A stretch of DNA of 9,341 nucleotides. Source: Chloroflexota bacterium. GTDB lineage: Bacteria; Chloroflexota; Anaerolineae; J102. A model generated the notes under the pieces. The model searched no databases. It saw nothing but the letters and a program-made list of their open reading frames with translations, and was not told the origin of the DNA. A program made the position numbers and the translations under genes. Position 1 is the stretch's first letter. Each line of letters begins with the position of its first letter. The DNA lies in contig JAADFV010000080.1 in the NCBI GenBank assembly GCA_013152695.1, positions 1-9,341 on the forward strand, read 5' to 3'. This document shows positions 7,000-9,341 of this stretch, in pieces.

Positions 7000-7967
7000 A
7001 TGCGAACCGACCTTCCCACCCTTTCTCTTACCCAACTTCCAACCCCGCTTCACCCCCTCCCACGCTTCTCTGCCTGGCTAAAAGCTGATGTCGAAGTTTG
7101 GATCAAACGAGATGATCTGACAGGCCTCGCTCTAGGCGGAAACAAGCTACGAAAGCTCAACTATCTGGTTGCAGATGCCTTAGCTCAAGGTGCTACGGAT
7201 TTGATTACGACCGGTGCTGCCCAGAGTAACCACTGCCGTCAGACCGCGGCCGCGGCCAGCAGATCAGGCCTGGGCTGCCATCTCGTCTTGCGAGGAAATC
7301 CTGAGGATCGACCGGGCGGCAATTTGCTTTTGGATCGGCTATTCGGTGCCCAGTTGCATTGGGCCGGAGTTCCCGATACCGCTGAGGCTATGCGCCAGCT
7401 GGAAATGAAGCTCAAAGCAGAAGGGCGTCAACCCTACGTGATTCCGCTTGGCGGTTCTACAGCTCTTGGTGCCGCCGGTTATGCTGCGGCCTGGCTGGAA
7501 ATGGCCCAGCAAGCGGACGAAAAAGGGACTACATTTACGGCCGTCGTCTTTGCCACCAGTTCGGGAGGCACACAGGCGGGATTGAGTGTGGGTGCGGGAG
7601 AGACTGGCTGGCCGGGCGAGATTCACGGTATTTCGGTAGATCATAAGGTGCCACACTTAAGCCAGGTCACGGCCGCCCTCACCGAGGCCGCTGCCGACTT
7701 GCTGGAAATCTCTACACCGCACCCCGTCATTCTCCATGATCAGTATACGGGGGGTGGCTATGGGGTCGTGGGAGATCGGGAACGAGAGGCAATCAAAGCC
7801 ATGGCTCGGCAGGAGGGCATCCTCGTTGACCCGGTGTACACCGGCCGCGCTCTGGCAGGATTGATCGATCTGGCACGCCGGGGAGTTTTGCATGGTCGGT
7901 GTTCTGGCACACGGGTGGCACCCCCGCACTTTTTGCTTATGAAAAGGAGTTGGAATTGGCCTCCTAA
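7000..7967 (+). pseudogene. PLP-dependent D-cysteine desulfhydrase/ACC deaminase family protein, frameshifted near the 3' end
   Basis: Family enzymes use pyridoxal phosphate to break D-cysteine to pyruvate, H2S and ammonia, or ACC to 2-oxobutyrate and ammonia. Visible residues are the PLP lysine K49 in GGNKLRK, S76-N77-H78 (the usual nucleophile region QSNH), the phosphate loop TSSGGTQAG (186-194), Y254, and Y280 in DPVYTGRA. The frame is intact to about residue 299 (HG), then goes wrong. As read it gives no family motif and runs to a stop at 8070 (356 aa), antisense to the Nudix gene. One base inserted near 7897-7898 restores VFWHTGGTPALFAYEKELE and a TAA at 7965-7967, giving the family's usual length of about 322 aa. 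T281 (not Glu) after Y280 and HTGG (not HLGG) in the restored frame favour D-cysteine desulfhydrase over ACC deaminase. A sequencing or assembly error is as likely as a genuine mutation. GGAGG five bases upstream sets the start. Confidence 0.85.
7894..7901 (+). other. Frameshift site in the desulfhydrase gene (one base apparently missing)
   Basis: Upstream codons to CAT GGT (7891-7896) are in family register. From GTG at 7899-7901 the register that encodes VFWHTGG is shifted, leaving the two bases CG (7897-7898) as an incomplete codon. A single added base here restores the whole C-terminus. Confidence 0.8.
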
Positions 7968-7974
7968 GGACTTT

Positions 7975-8463
7975 TTAAAGACTCTCTTTCTTCACTCCCC
8001 AGCGCCCATAGCCGGTACGGCCCTCCTTCCAATCGGCCAGGGCCTGGGGAAGCCCCGGATCGAGAGGTGAGGGTAGGTTCTCAAGAGAAAACCAGCCAGC
8101 TTCGGCGATCTCGCCTTGTTGAATCTGCAAGCTGCCGCCCAGACGACGACAGGCGAACACAAAGATATGATCGCGCTTATAGGCACCTGTCCAATAATAC
8201 ACCCCCACCAATCGCGTGATCTCAACCTCGAAACCGGTCTCCTCCCGCATTTCCCGCAGTAAAGCCTCAGCCGCTGTCTCATCACCGCTACCGCCGCCGC
8301 CAGGCAGATACCAACGGCGGCTACCATAAGTATGGCGCACCAACAAAATCCGGCCAGCCTCGTCACACAAAATGCCTCGCACGCCAATCGTGCGAGGCCG
8401 CAGCAGCCACCACACCACCAGCATCCCTTTGAGCGCCCAATTTCGCCAGTTGAGCCGTTTCAT
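7975..8463 (-). CDS. Nudix hydrolase
   Basis: This 162-residue protein has a complete Nudix box at 56-78 (G-x5-E-x7-REMREETGF), with R70, E71, E74 and E75 expected to bind the catalytic metal, and the preceding WYLPGGG loop. Nudix enzymes hydrolyse a nucleoside diphosphate linked to another moiety; the substrate is not predictable here. Residues 10-22 are a hydrophobic Trp-rich helix before the domain, a feature of one Nudix subgroup, perhaps a packing helix and not a transmembrane segment. The ATG at 8463-8461 overlaps the psuG TGA (8462-8460) as ATGA, which strongly supports this start and translational coupling. The open frame continues upstream to 8736 inside psuG, but that part is just out-of-frame psuG. 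The gene ends 7 nt from the corrected end of the opposing desulfhydrase gene. Confidence 0.92.
   Translation of the reverse strand: MKRLNWRNWALKGMLVVWWLLRPRTIGVRGILCDEAGRILLVRHTYGSRRWYLPGGGGSGDETAAEALLREMREETGFEVEITRLVGVYYWTGAYKRDHIFVFACRRLGGSLQIQQGEIAEAGWFSLENLPSPLDPGLPQALADWKEGRTGYGRWGVKKESL
8460..8463 (-). other. ATGA stop-start overlap coupling psuG and the Nudix gene
   Basis: The minus strand reads ATGA here: ATG starts the Nudix gene and TGA ends psuG. No strong independent ribosome binding site precedes the ATG, consistent with re-initiation by terminating ribosomes. Confidence 0.85.
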
Positions 8464-9314
8464 TTGCTCAAGGCGAGGGCAATACGTGCGCCCAGGCGAG
8501 CATTGTTTTCGAGTAAGGCCAGATTTGCCCGCAACGAGGCTTCGCCCGTAAGTTCGGCAATGCGCGCCAGCAAGAACGGCGTCAGAGACTTGCCCCGGAT
8601 TTGCTGTTCCTCTGCTTCTAGCAGGGCTTGCTCTATGGCGGAAGCGGCTAGCACCTCCTCCATAGCTGCCTCCTGCGGTACAGGAACCGTTACCAACATG
8701 CCCGTCTGTAAACCGAGGCGGCCATGGGCTCGCCATAGTGCCGCTACTTCCGCCGGACTATCGCAGCGGGCATCGACAGGAAGACCGGAAGAACGTGTGT
8801 AAAAAGCAGGCATGTCATAGGTGCCGTAGCCGATGACTGGTACGCCCAGGGTTTCCAGGCGTTCGCGCGTACGCGGGAGATCGAGAATCGCCTTGGCACC
8901 GGCGCACACCACCAGTACCGGAATCGTGGCCAGAGCCGTGAGATCGGCCGATTCATCATAATCCTGGCCGCGATGTACGCCCCCCAGCCCCCCCGTGACA
9001 AAAACATCGATGCCAGCACGACGCGCCACCCACATGGTGGTAGCTACAGTCGTAGCAGCATCCAATCTGCGGGCGGCGACAATGCTCAAATCGCGAAGTG
9101 AGGCCTTGATGATGTGCTGGCCCTGGGCAAAGTGGGAGATCTGTGCTCGCGTCAGACCGGCGACGGGTTCCCCCTGAATAAAGCCACAGGTACGCGGAAT
9201 GGCACCTTCTGTGCGGATGATCTCTTCCAAACGAAGGGCTGTTTTAAGATTTTGGGGATAGGGTAATCCTTGGGCAATAACCGTACTTTCGAGGGCAACA
9301 AGCGGTTGGGTCAT
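8460..9314 (-). CDS. psuG: Pseudouridine-5'-phosphate glycosidase
   Basis: This 284-residue enzyme cleaves the C-C glycosidic bond of pseudouridine 5'-phosphate to uracil and ribose 5-phosphate, the second step of pseudouridine breakdown. Family landmarks are intact: VALEST with E9 (equivalent to E. coli E31), K70 in HIIKAS (the Lys that forms the ring-opened ribose adduct), TGGLGGVHRG with H114, the metal-binding acidic patch DESADL (120-125), K141 in CAGAKA, and ENNARLGA (269-276). The ATG at 9314 places ALEST only six residues in, whereas many homologues have about 20 more N-terminal residues; the frame is open to the right edge, so a start outside the window is possible. No Shine-Dalgarno precedes this ATG; the upstream 27 nt are pyrimidine-rich on the coding strand. 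It ends by overlapping the Nudix gene start. The usual kinase partner PsuK is not visible and may lie to the right. Confidence 0.94.
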   Translation of the reverse strand: MTQPLVALESTVIAQGLPYPQNLKTALRLEEIIRTEGAIPRTCGFIQGEPVAGLTRAQISHFAQGQHIIKASLRDLSIVAARRLDAATTVATTMWVARRAGIDVFVTGGLGGVHRGQDYDESADLTALATIPVLVVCAGAKAILDLPRTRERLETLGVPVIGYGTYDMPAFYTRSSGLPVDARCDSPAEVAALWRAHGRLGLQTGMLVTVPVPQEAAMEEVLAASAIEQALLEAEEQQIRGKSLTPFLLARIAELTGEASLRANLALLENNARLGARIALALSK

Positions 9315-9341
9315 GGGACAGAAGGAAGGAGAGAATAAAGG

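Noticed and set aside
7968..8070. C-terminal extension of the desulfhydrase ORF
   Set aside because: It arises only from the frameshift near 7897 and is antisense to the Nudix coding region; family proteins end with the motif in the other frame.
8464..8736. N-terminal 91-codon extension of the Nudix ORF
   Set aside because: It overlaps psuG out of frame, and the ATGA overlap gives a well-supported start at 8463.

Overview
This window looks like a stretch of bacterial chromosome, most plausibly from the phylum Chloroflexota (Anaerolineae/Caldilineae-like). I infer this from a lipoprotein with a long Thr/Pro-rich spacer after its lipobox, a membrane-anchored tandem helix-hairpin-helix protein, and a large zinc-ribbon protein resembling degenerate DNA-methyltransferase-like proteins I recall from that phylum. 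This is inference from protein style, not a search result. No rRNA, tRNA, CRISPR array, insertion sequence or phage gene was seen.

Left block, minus strand (1-2496): three genes read leftward with short gaps (30 and 45 nt), probably one operon. They are a phosphoglucomutase/phosphomannomutase, a membrane-anchored protein with two helix-hairpin-helix modules, and the N-terminal part of a secreted lipoprotein. The lipoprotein enters what looks like a glucose/sorbosone-dehydrogenase-type propeller and runs off the left edge. A 317-nt intergenic region (2497-2813) separates this operon from a divergent plus-strand gene (2814-3644) for a secreted L,D-transpeptidase with two LysM domains. That gene meets a minus-strand NAD-dependent sugar epimerase/dehydratase (3646-4611) tail to tail, with one base between the stops. 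The epimerase has a near-consensus promoter at 4668-4694. The mutase, epimerase and transpeptidase together suggest cell-envelope and glycan work.

Right block: divergent from the epimerase is a large plus-strand gene (about 748 aa, 4722-6968). It carries a four-cysteine zinc ribbon set in what looks like a methyltransferase fold that has lost its SAM-binding and catalytic motifs. This is the least understood gene here. After 31 nt comes a PLP-dependent D-cysteine desulfhydrase/ACC-deaminase family gene (7000-7967) whose frame is broken by one apparently missing base near 7897. The restored frame recovers the family's C-terminal motif and stops 7 nt before the next gene's end. The unrestored frame runs antisense into that gene.

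The last two genes are on the minus strand and overlap by an ATGA: pseudouridine-5'-phosphate glycosidase (8460-9314), then a Nudix hydrolase (7975-8463). This is a likely translationally coupled pair for nucleotide salvage or clean-up. The usual partner kinase PsuK is not in the window.

The main points for a second look are the degenerate methyltransferase-like zinc-ribbon protein, the frameshift in the PLP enzyme with its substrate-determining residues, the membrane-tethered helix-hairpin-helix repeats, and the psuG-Nudix coupling.
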